A DNA stretch of 9,194 nt from Candidatus Taylorbacteria bacterium RIFCSPLOWO2_01_FULL_50_130 (lineage in GTDB: Bacteria; Patescibacteriota; Minisyncoccia; Phycocordibacterales; UBA10002). The stretch's first letter is position 1, and every line of letters begins with the position of its first letter. The stretch spans positions 1 through 9,194 of the forward strand of contig MHSB01000060.1 in the NCBI GenBank assembly GCA_001821155.1, read 5' to 3'. The translations under genes and the position numbers were made by a program. Positions 1-5,557 of this stretch are shown in pieces. The notes beneath the pieces were generated by a model. The model was not told the DNA's origin. It saw only the letters and a list, made by a program, of their open reading frames with translations, and searched no databases.

Positions 1-85
1 AATTTTGCACCCGATAAATCTGAATATATCTCTGAAGTTTGGCTTTGTTAAGCCATTTCAACCGCTGTATGAAGGGCGCAAAATT
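1..85. repeat. Imperfect inverted repeat with inner hairpin at the window edge
   Basis: The first 12 bases (AATTTTGCACCC) are the reverse complement, with one mismatch, of 74-85 (GGGCGCAAAATT). Between them TGGCTT-TGTT-AAGCCA forms a short hairpin near 41-56. The unit may extend beyond the window start. No reading frame is supported here. It could be a small palindromic element or a structured transcript, but only one copy is visible, so its nature is open. The following stretch to about 133, and 278-300, is built of degenerate TATC(C/T)AT-like words. Confidence 0.3.
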
Positions 86-133
86 AAGTTAAAACAGCAC
101 TAGTTATCTATTCTTATCCATATCCATTCTTAT

Positions 134-277
134 TAGGACTTACGCATTTCTTCCTTTTCTGTCATTCCCGCGTAGGCGGGAATCCAGTATTTGGCCGTTT
201 TTTAACGCCCTGGATTCCCGTTCCCCGTCTTCGCGAGGACAAGCTTCACGGGAATGACACCGATTGCGTAAGTCCTA
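134..277 (+). mobile_element. Palindromic miniature element, copy 1 (144 bp, 5-bp target duplication)
   Basis: The ends are TAGGACTTACGCA and TGCGTAAGTCCTA, perfect inverted repeats. The element is directly flanked by CTTAT on both sides (129-133 and 278-282), a 5-bp target-site duplication. The interior is two hairpin-like halves, GTCATTCCCG..CGGGAATCCAG and CTGGATTCCCG..CGGGAATGAC, so the whole unit can fold into one long hairpin. It has no coding capacity. It is nearly identical to copy 2 (4452-4595), in the same orientation and of the same length. The transposase that moves it is not in the window. Confidence 0.9.
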
Positions 278-304
278 CTTATCTATCTTCATCTATCCGC
301 AGTC

Positions 305-338
305 TAGCGTGGAAAGCACGGCCGTGGTTTATATGCTA
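305..338. repeat. 34-bp imperfect palindrome centred on CACGGCCGTG, upstream of the first PaaX/Cas2-like gene
   Basis: The palindrome runs TAGCGTGGAAAGCACGG then CCGTGGTTTATATGCTA. Outer TAGC/GCTA and inner CACGGCCGTG match perfectly, with a few mismatches or wobble pairs between. It ends 10 bases before the ATG at 349. A closely similar palindrome (1130-1163) lies at the 3' end of the same gene. The role could be an element end, an operator or an RNA hairpin. Confidence 0.8.
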
Positions 339-348
339 AATTGAAAGC

Positions 349-1132
349 ATGCGGGAAAATTTAGAAAGTAGAATGCGGTTCAAAAGGCATGGAAGGAAGC
401 GCTTTGGCCCGACACAGAAGAAAATACTTCTCCTGCTGCTCGGCGGGTTTGCGTTATCATGCGCTCGTTCACCCAAAAAGCAGTGGCATATTATTAAAGG
501 AATGCATGAAACATGGAAGGATATCTCAAAACAGGCAGCCGAGCGAGCCATCACAAAACTGTATGAATCAAGGCTATTAGATGCGAAAGAAAATTCCGAC
601 GGAACTACTACCCTTATACTGAGCGATGACGGCAAGAAACGCGCGCTTACCTACCAGATTCGCTACGCAAAGATCAAACCGACGGCTCCATGGGATAAAA
701 AGTGGCGAATTATACTTTGAGATGGTTACAAAACTATTCTTGCTGCAATTTGTCCTTTTTGTCCGATACTTCGTCAAGCTGGCGCAAAATGATTTTCGTC
801 GTAGCCGGGCTACGCCTCAATCATTTTGCTGGCTTTCCTCGTCTCGAACAAAAAGTCCTAAATTTCGCTTAAAAATAGTTTTGTAACCATCTCTTTACGA
901 CATACCGGAAGATGAACGCGAAGCAAGAGACGCATTTCGCGACCATTTAACGACGCTTGGTGTCCGCAAACTCCAGCATTCCGCGGGCATTCATCCGTTT
1001 GATTGTAAAAACGAAATTGATTTTTTTGTTGAGCTGCTAAACATACGAAAATATGTCCGCTTCATCGTTGCAGACTCTATTGATGACGAGGTATATTGGA
1101 AACGTAAATTTAATCTGGACAAATACTTTTAG
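349..1132 (+). pseudogene. PaaX/Cas2-like winged-helix protein, disrupted by a 175-bp element
   Basis: The reading frame starts at ATG 349 and stops at TGA 718-720, created by an insertion. Joining 349-718 to 897-1132 restores 606 bases, 201 codons plus TAG, exactly the length of the intact paralogue at 7284-7889, and the two align throughout. Shared blocks are ALSCAR, ERAITKLYES/DRAITSLYES, GKKRALTY, DIPEDEREARD and KYVRF. Residues 1-20 are basic. Residues 22-105 look like a winged helix with wing LLDAKENSDGTTTLILSDDG. Residues 118-200 are the Cas2-like (PaaX middle-type) ferredoxin-fold domain, starting WRIILYDIPEDER. The insertion falls between L123 and Y124, one residue before the conserved Asp of that domain. 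The downstream part carries no other stop or frameshift, so the break is probably recent. A 123-residue DNA-binding fragment could still be made. Met9 is an alternative start. The stop codon forms the first three bases of the 3' palindrome. Confidence 0.85.
719..893. mobile_element. 175-bp fully palindromic miniature element inside the PaaX/Cas2-like gene
   Basis: The ends are perfect 20-bp inverted repeats, GAGATGGTTACAAAACTATT at 719-738 and its complement at 874-893. They are flanked by TTT at 716-718 and 894-896, a likely 3-bp target duplication. The interior is also an imperfect palindrome: GCAAAATGATT (784-794) pairs with AATCATTTTGC (819-829), and CGTAGC-CGG-GCTACG (800-814) marks the centre. 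The whole element can fold into one hairpin. Removing it with one TTT restores the reading frame exactly, which defines its boundaries. It encodes nothing credible and is unrelated to the TAGGACTTACGCA elements. Confidence 0.9.
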
Positions 1133-1163
1133 CGTATAAGGCACGGCCGTGTTTTACACGCTA
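1130..1163. repeat. 34-bp palindrome centred on CACGGCCGTG, at the 3' end of the first PaaX/Cas2-like gene
   Basis: The sequence runs TAGCGTATAAGGCACGG then CCGTGTTTTACACGCTA. All positions pair except one A/C mismatch if G-T wobbles are allowed. Its TAG is the stop codon of the disrupted gene. It matches the palindrome at 305-338 in both outer (TAGCGT..GCTA) and central parts, so the gene is bracketed by a matched pair. Confidence 0.8.
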
Positions 1164-1280
1164 TCTACCAAAGACCAAAGAGAGGTACAAAGTACAGAGA
1201 GAATAATTGCAGTGAAGCTCCGCCGGCAGAGCTGGTGGCTTCTTTCCTTTCGTTTCTCGAGCCCAGCGGGCGGCCGCTCC

Positions 1281-1303
1281 ATCCCCCAACAAAGTCGGGG
1301 GAT
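1281..1303 (-). terminator. Strong hairpin just downstream of proS, possible terminator
   Basis: On the minus strand ATCCCCCGAC-TTT-GTTGGGGGAT forms a 10-bp stem with a 3-base loop (one G-T wobble). It begins 12 bases after the proS stop codon. No U-tract follows, so classical intrinsic termination is doubtful; the hairpin may instead protect the 3' end of the mRNA. A second potential stem, AGCTC..GAGCT, lies near 1215-1232. I see no gene in 1164-1315. Confidence 0.4.
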
Positions 1304-1315
1304 TTATGCGGCTCA

Positions 1316-2596
1316 TTAAGACGGTACGGTTTTGAGGAATTCGGATTCGGAGAGCATGTTGACCTCTCCGGTTTTACGGATTTTGACTTCAAGTTTGCCT
1401 TGCGCCAGGGTTTTTTCGCTCACGACAACGCGGGTCGGGATGCCGATGAGGTCCGCATCCGCGAATTTTTCACCGGGGCGAAGGTCGCGGTCATCATAGA
1501 GAACCTCCGCGCCTTTTTGAGAAAATTTCTCGTAGAGCTCGTCCGTGGCGGTTTTTACGCTTCGCCCTCCCGTCGCCAGCGAGATAAGATGCACCCGAAA
1601 AGGAGCGATGGATTCCGGCCAGACGAGTCCCCTATCGTCGGAGAGCAGTTCCACAACGGTGCCCATGAGACGCCCGGGACCGATGCCGTAACTTCCCATA
1701 AAGACCGGATGCGACGCTCCTTTTTCATCAAGGTAGGAAAGTCCCAGGGCTTCAGAAAATCGCGTACCAAGCGTGAAAATGTTCCCTACCTCAACTGTCT
1801 TCTTTTCTTCGAAATCACCCTGAAGTCCCAGGTCTTTTTTCACGTCCTCGGTCCATATCTCTTTATTAATAGCCGCGCGTCCTTTCTCCATCGCAAGTCC
1901 TTTGCCGCAATCGCCTTCCGATACATAAATCACATCTTCTCCGGCTTCAGAGACGGTCTGGAACTCGTGGGAAAATTTGCAAAACGAGCCGCCGGAAGCG
2001 TAGGTAAGGTAGGTATGCCCGCCAATCCCTACACGATTGAAAATTCGTTTGTAGGCGGCTATGGCTCTCTCGTAAAAGACAACGTGTTCCGCTTCATCGC
2101 GCGAAAACGAGTACAAGTCCTTCATCAGAAACTCGCGGGTACGAAGGATTCCGTTTTTTGCCCTTGTTTCGTTTCTGAATTTTGTCTGGAACTGGTACGC
2201 GGCAACCGGCAGGTCTTTATAGGACCGGATGTGCGCGGTCATAATGCGGGTTAATGGCTCTTCGTGCGTAAAGGCAAGCCCAGCTTCCCCGCCCACGCGC
2301 ACCTTTGTCTTGAACCAGTTGTCTACCGCATCGTCGCTCCAGCGGCCGGATGCTTCCCACACGCGCGGGTCCTGCAATGCGGCAAGGTGCAATTCAACTC
2401 CTCCAAGCGTGTTCATTTCATCGCGAATAATTCCGATGACTTTTTGCATGACGCGAAGCCCGAGCGGCAGAAACGAATACACCCCGGCCATTTCCTTGTG
2501 AATAAAGCCGGCGCGGATAAGAAGTGCGGCGTTTTTCGCCGTTTCGTCCGACGGCGCCTCCTTTCGTGTCTTCGTAAAAAGCTGTGATTGTCTCAT
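1316..2596 (-). CDS. proS: Proline--tRNA ligase, short form without editing insertion
   Basis: This class II aminoacyl-tRNA synthetase activates proline with ATP and charges tRNA-Pro in the cytoplasm. In the 426 residues one sees the motif 1 region (FLPLGLRVMQ, 42-51), the TxE loop (FTHEE, 109-113), motif 2 (FRNE, 140-143, followed by REFLMKD), the GGSFCKFSHEF segment (202-212), motif 3 (GSYGIGPGRLMG, 301-312, Arg309) and a C-terminal anticodon-binding domain from about 333 with DDRDLRPGEKFADADLIGIP. Classical bacterial ProRS has about 570 residues with a roughly 180-residue INS editing domain between motifs 2 and 3. Here only about 40 residues lie at that point, so cis-editing of Ala-tRNA-Pro is absent. 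ATG 2596 is chosen because GAGGA lies 8-9 bases upstream. It is the last gene of the block, 31 bases after rseP. Confidence 0.95.
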   Translation of the reverse strand: MRQSQLFTKTRKEAPSDETAKNAALLIRAGFIHKEMAGVYSFLPLGLRVMQKVIGIIRDEMNTLGGVELHLAALQDPRVWEASGRWSDDAVDNWFKTKVRVGGEAGLAFTHEEPLTRIMTAHIRSYKDLPVAAYQFQTKFRNETRAKNGILRTREFLMKDLYSFSRDEAEHVVFYERAIAAYKRIFNRVGIGGHTYLTYASGGSFCKFSHEFQTVSEAGEDVIYVSEGDCGKGLAMEKGRAAINKEIWTEDVKKDLGLQGDFEEKKTVEVGNIFTLGTRFSEALGLSYLDEKGASHPVFMGSYGIGPGRLMGTVVELLSDDRGLVWPESIAPFRVHLISLATGGRSVKTATDELYEKFSQKGAEVLYDDRDLRPGEKFADADLIGIPTRVVVSEKTLAQGKLEVKIRKTGEVNMLSESEFLKTVPS

Positions 2597-2627
2597 GGCA
2601 TGTTTCCTCTTTTCCGCCCTCTACCCT

Positions 2628-3815
2628 CTACGAGCTATCCACTAATCTTACGATATCCCGATACGTAATGAACAGCATGAAAAAAATCAAAAGGACAAAA
2701 CCGGCGCTGTTCATCGCCCGCGTGAACTTCGACGGGATTGGCCTCCGTATAATGGCTTCAATGAACAAAAAGAGGAGCCGGCCGCCGTCAAGCGCCGGAA
2801 CCGGAAGAAGGTTAATAACGGCCAGATTAACTGAAATAAATGCGGTAAATGACAAAAGGTACGTCATGCCGAGCACCCGCGCCTCGCCGACAAGCGAAGC
2901 AATGCCGAGAGGACCGGTAACCGCATCAAGGTTGGCCCGTCCAAGAACGGCTTGCTTCAAAAACCCGACGAGTCCCACCGTGACTTCACGGACAAGATCC
3001 ACTGTCATGAGTCCTCCTTCAAAAAAGGCGCGAAACAAACCGAAACGCACTTCTCCGACGGTTTCTAAACTCACTCCAACGGCACGCTTTCCTTCCACGA
3101 TCCCTTCTTTGGGTAAAACGGAAATATTTCCCGTCTCTTCATTTCGCTCGTAAAAGATAACGATCGCATCCTTACTCGCGCCAATGAAATTTCCTGCTTC
3201 AGCTGCATCCACTCCCTCAAATCGTTTTCCATCCTCTTCGATTGCAATTACGGCATCTCCCGACCGAAGTCCCGCTGTCTCGGCCGGAGAACCCGGAACC
3301 ACCGAGACAATCATGAGCTCGGGGTTTTGCACATGAGCGGCGTATCGCCCTTCCGTCGCCGACGGCACTCCGGAAACGAAGTTTAGAGAGAGAAGGAGCC
3401 ACGCAAAGACGATGTTGCCGAGTACGCCGGAGGCAAGTACGATTCCCTGTACGAAGCGAGACTTGGAAGTGAACCGGCACGCGTGGTCTTTGAGAACAAC
3501 CCTCGCCGTATCGGAATACGGCACCCCCTTTGGTAAGGGGGATGCCGCGGCGGAATCCGCGTTTATCCGCGCCTTGAATCCGCGTGAATCTGCGTTCTCG
3601 TCTCCGTCCTCGCCGAAAATCTTCACGTATCCTCCAAACGGAATGAGATTGATGTTATACTCCGTTTCGCCGACTCTCTTCCCAAAAACCCGCGGCGGAA
3701 ATCCAATGGCGAATTCATCAACGCGAATCCCGGCCCATTTGGCCGAGATAAAGTGCCCGAACTCGTGCACGAAGACGAGCAATCCGAGGATGATGAGAAA
3801 CAATATAATCGTCAT
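2628..3815 (-). CDS. rseP: RseP-type site-2 membrane metalloprotease with one PDZ domain
   Basis: This zinc-dependent intramembrane protease cleaves membrane-anchored substrates such as anti-sigma factors. The 395 residues begin with a membrane segment carrying the HEFGH zinc motif (17-21). Then come GFPPRVFGKRVGETEYNI and PFGGYVKIFGED (59-70), a membrane helix around 122-150, one PDZ domain (about 168-240, MIVSVVPGSPAETAGLRSGD), and a C-terminal pair of helices with NLLPVPALDGG (335-345), whose Asp343 is the third zinc ligand. E. coli RseP has two PDZ domains; this has one. Residues about 75-115 are an odd Ala/Arg/Asp-rich stretch encoded by repeat-like DNA (separate entry), inserted before the usual TSKSRFVQGIVLASGVLGN part. 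No Shine-Dalgarno is seen before ATG 3815. The frr-rseP-proS order, as I recall it, is common in these bacteria and supports the call. Confidence 0.95.
   Translation of the reverse strand: MTIILFLIILGLLVFVHEFGHFISAKWAGIRVDEFAIGFPPRVFGKRVGETEYNINLIPFGGYVKIFGEDGDENADSRGFKARINADSAAASPLPKGVPYSDTARVVLKDHACRFTSKSRFVQGIVLASGVLGNIVFAWLLLSLNFVSGVPSATEGRYAAHVQNPELMIVSVVPGSPAETAGLRSGDAVIAIEEDGKRFEGVDAAEAGNFIGASKDAIVIFYERNEETGNISVLPKEGIVEGKRAVGVSLETVGEVRFGLFRAFFEGGLMTVDLVREVTVGLVGFLKQAVLGRANLDAVTGPLGIASLVGEARVLGMTYLLSFTAFISVNLAVINLLPVPALDGGRLLFLFIEAIIRRPIPSKFTRAMNSAGFVLLIFFMLFITYRDIVRLVDSS
3500..3600 (-). repeat. Repeat-derived in-frame segment within rseP
   Basis: This stretch inside rseP holds two adjoining hairpins, CCGTAT-CGGA-ATACGG (3506-3521) and GGCACCCCC..GGGGGATGCC (3520-3546). 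Next to them is a run of degenerate ATCCGCGT words on the plus strand: GAATCCGCGTTTATCCGCG, GAATCCGCGTGAATCTGCG. It codes for residues about 72-106 of RseP (DENADSRGFKARINADSAAA onward), which have no place in the usual RseP fold. It resembles intergenic repeat DNA that entered a reading frame without breaking it. Confidence 0.55.
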
Positions 3816-3820
3816 AAATC

Positions 3821-3903
3821 AGCTTTTTAGCTTGCTAGCTTCTTAGCTTATTAGAAAGATATCTTCAGACTAATAAGCTAATCAGCTAAAAAGCTAGGAA
3901 GCT
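3821..3903. repeat. AGCT/TTAG-word inverted repeat between frr and rseP
   Basis: 3821-3854 is built of AGCTTnTTAG-like words. 3870-3903 is a near-complete reverse complement (CTAATAAGCTAATCAGCTAA..). Together they form a hairpin of about 34-bp arms with a 15-base loop. The frr stop codon (3894-3896) and its last residues lie inside the right arm, and rseP starts 6 bases outside the left arm. It may act as a 3' stabiliser, attenuator or processing site between frr and rseP. Confidence 0.7.
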
Positions 3904-4445
3904 ATCTCCTTTTCTTTCCTCCCAAACGCATCCTGTAATTTTCTATTCTCCTCGTCCGCCAGTTTGTCCAGCTCCTTCTTGAGGCGGAACTTTTCATCCT
4001 CCCCCATCATGGCCTGCTTCTCTTTTTGCTCAATGTCCTTCAGAACCTCGTCCCGTATTTTGCGCAGATTGATACGCGCGGCTTCCAACTTTTCTTTCGC
4101 CGTCTTAAGAATGGCAGTCTTACGCTCGGAAGTAAGGTCGGGGAAATGCGCTCGGACCCCGCGCTCGTCCGCAGACACCGAGAGACCTATATCGGCGAGC
4201 GTGATGGCTTTTTCTATTTCCTTTGATACTGAAGCGTCGAATGGAGTGACGCGTAGCGTACGTGGGTCTTCAAGCGTAATGGTCGCAAGATGCTTAATCG
4301 GCATCTTGGCTCCGTAACTCTCTACGAGCACACTATCAAGCACGGATGGCGAAGCGCGCCCATTCCGCAGGTTTGCGAACTCTTTCGCGAGCCAGTCCTC
4401 CACCGTCTTGAAACGCTCATGCAGTTTGGAGAAGTTATATGACAT
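3894..4445 (-). CDS. frr: Ribosome recycling factor
   Basis: RRF acts with EF-G to split the post-termination ribosome complex. The 183 residues are close to the 185 of E. coli, and the family pattern is clear: LRNGRASPSVLDSVLVESYG (26-45), PIKHLATITLEDPRTLRVTPFD, then the long helical arms with ISxxD-like ADERGVRAHFPDLTSERK and a charged C-terminal helix. Start ATG 4445 fits the family N-terminus (MSYNFSKLHERFKTVEDWL). The gene is followed 78 bases later by rseP. A miniature element sits right before the start (its target duplication begins 1 base upstream of the ATG), so whatever leader was there is now displaced. No Shine-Dalgarno is visible either with or without the element. Confidence 0.97.
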   Translation of the reverse strand: MSYNFSKLHERFKTVEDWLAKEFANLRNGRASPSVLDSVLVESYGAKMPIKHLATITLEDPRTLRVTPFDASVSKEIEKAITLADIGLSVSADERGVRAHFPDLTSERKTAILKTAKEKLEAARINLRKIRDEVLKDIEQKEKQAMMGEDEKFRLKKELDKLADEENRKLQDAFGRKEKEIAS

Positions 4446-4451
4446 AGATTT

Positions 4452-4595
4452 TAGGACTTACGCATTTCGTCATTTTCTGTCATTCCCGCGCAGGCGGGAA
4501 TCCAGTATTTGGCCGTTTTTTAACGCCCTGGATTCCCGTTCCCCGCCTTCACGAGGACAAGCTTCACGGGAATGACACCGATTGCGTAAGTCCTA
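4452..4595 (+). mobile_element. Palindromic miniature element, copy 2 (144 bp, 5-bp target duplication), next to the frr start
   Basis: The ends and interior match copy 1 (134-277) with only a few base differences. It is flanked by GATTT at 4447-4451 and 4596-4600, a perfect 5-bp target duplication. It lies between frr and the holB-like gene, 6 bases from the frr ATG. Transcription into frr from upstream must cross its hairpin. Confidence 0.9.
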
Positions 4596-4600
4596 GATTT

Positions 4601-4790
4601 AATATCTAATCTCGAATACCGAATCTCGAAAAATAAAAAATGCGTAATACCAAAATAAGAAACTGCGATCTTAAATCTTCATTGTTTTAACATCGGGTAT
4701 CGGTTATTTTTAGATATTCGATATTTGGCATTCGAAATTTATTTTGCATGGTACCTGATATATTACAACCATAATACCATACCGTCTTTT
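4601..4790. other. AT-rich spacer between the holB-like gene and frr
   Basis: No gene is seen. The stretch is AT-rich and made of degenerate words such as TCGAATACCGAATCTCGAA, TATCGGTTA and GATATTCGATATTTGGCATTCGAA, partly in inverted orientation to each other. A promoter for frr on the minus strand is plausible, but I cannot identify a convincing -35/-10 pair. Confidence 0.4.
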
Positions 4791-5459
4791 CTATTCCACT
4801 TTCGGCAATACCAGCGCGAGATGCTCAAACAGGAGTTTAAATGACGGGGCGCGATCATGGGCATATCTTTTCACACGGAACACTTCTTCAAGGGATTTAC
4901 GCTGCGCATTCGTGCCGCCTGACGCTAAACCTCTCTCAACGTCGTCCATAAACGCAATGAGCTTTTTCTTCCCGTTTTCCTCGTTTGCGCTTTTGACCAG
5001 CGCCTGAACGGTTTTGAGTCTCGCGGGAGTTGCGGCGCTAAGAAATTCCCGCACTCGTTCAGACACCATGCCCACCCTTTCCGTGCCGATGCGCAAAACG
5101 AACAGGCGGGAAAGAAGCGTGGGAAGCAGCAACTCGAGCGTCGGAACAATGAGAAAAAAATGTGTCTCGGGCGCCGGCTCCTCAAAGAGCTTGAGGAGCG
5201 CGTTTTGCGCCTCTTTGGTAACGCCGCGGGCAGAGATGACAAAAATCTTCCTGCCACCGGTTATCGCTCGCCTCCCCGCCGCCTCCTTGAGGGAACGGGA
5301 TTCATCAATTCCCATAACATCGTGGAATTCAATGCGAAAATCTGGATTACCTCTCGCGCGTATGCCAAGCAGGCGTTCAAGCGCCGATGAAATCTGGGGG
5401 ACAAGCGCCTCTCTCTCTCCGGCAATCGCGTACGCATGATGCGTGAGTGAGTCAAACAT
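4791..5459 (-). CDS. holB: DNA polymerase III delta-prime-like clamp-loader subunit, short form
   Basis: This is an AAA+ clamp-loader subunit fold. The best marker is KEAQNALLKLFEEP (82-95), followed by PETHFFLIVPTLELLLPTLLSR (96-118), the hallmark helix and sensor 1-like segment of delta-prime/DnaX proteins. SLKEAAGRRAITGGRKIFVI (56-75) fits the preceding strand-helix. It has 222 residues against about 330 for E. coli delta-prime. There is no Walker A motif and no cysteine, so the zinc module is missing and ATP binding is not expected. It probably acts as a structural subunit of the clamp loader. The C-terminal third, after about 145, is less recognisable. Start ATG 5459 matches the HHAYxIxG beginning of the family. 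It lies 98 bases downstream of mreB. Confidence 0.85.
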   Translation of the reverse strand: MFDSLTHHAYAIAGEREALVPQISSALERLLGIRARGNPDFRIEFHDVMGIDESRSLKEAAGRRAITGGRKIFVISARGVTKEAQNALLKLFEEPAPETHFFLIVPTLELLLPTLLSRLFVLRIGTERVGMVSERVREFLSAATPARLKTVQALVKSANEENGKKKLIAFMDDVERGLASGGTNAQRKSLEEVFRVKRYAHDRAPSFKLLFEHLALVLPKVE

Positions 5460-5464
5460 GATGG

Positions 5465-5550
5465 ATAGTTAGTAGAAAGTAGTTAGTAGCTAGTAGGAAG
5501 AGACAATCTGGTCGGTCTACTAACTACTATCTACTAACTACTTACTTTCT
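5465..5550. repeat. TAGTTAG-word inverted repeat between mreB and the holB-like gene
   Basis: 5464-5497 consists of TAGTTAGTAG-type words, and 5517-5550 is largely its reverse complement (CTACTAACTACTATCTACTAAC..). They form a hairpin of about 30-bp imperfect arms. The unit fills nearly the whole gap between the two genes and stops just before the mreB stop codon. It resembles the 3821-3903 hairpin in design but uses a different word. Confidence 0.7.
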
Positions 5551-5557
5551 CTGCTTT

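Noticed and set aside
718..720. TGA read as an amino acid (alternative code, as in some related phyla)
   Set aside because: All housekeeping genes here are full length without in-frame TGA. This TGA is created by the inserted element and is followed by a frameshift anyway.
626..886. Small open frame across the 175-bp element
   Set aside because: It arises from reading through the inserted palindromic element and has no start signal or recognisable features.
719..893. Common origin of the 175-bp element and the ACGGCCGT palindromes, since both contain AAAACTATT and a GC-rich centre
   Set aside because: Only nine AT-rich bases match and the rest of the arms differ, so chance is a sufficient explanation.
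1235..2254. Long open frame on the plus strand (339 codons)
   Set aside because: It is the antisense shadow of proS, whose class II synthetase motifs are unmistakable.
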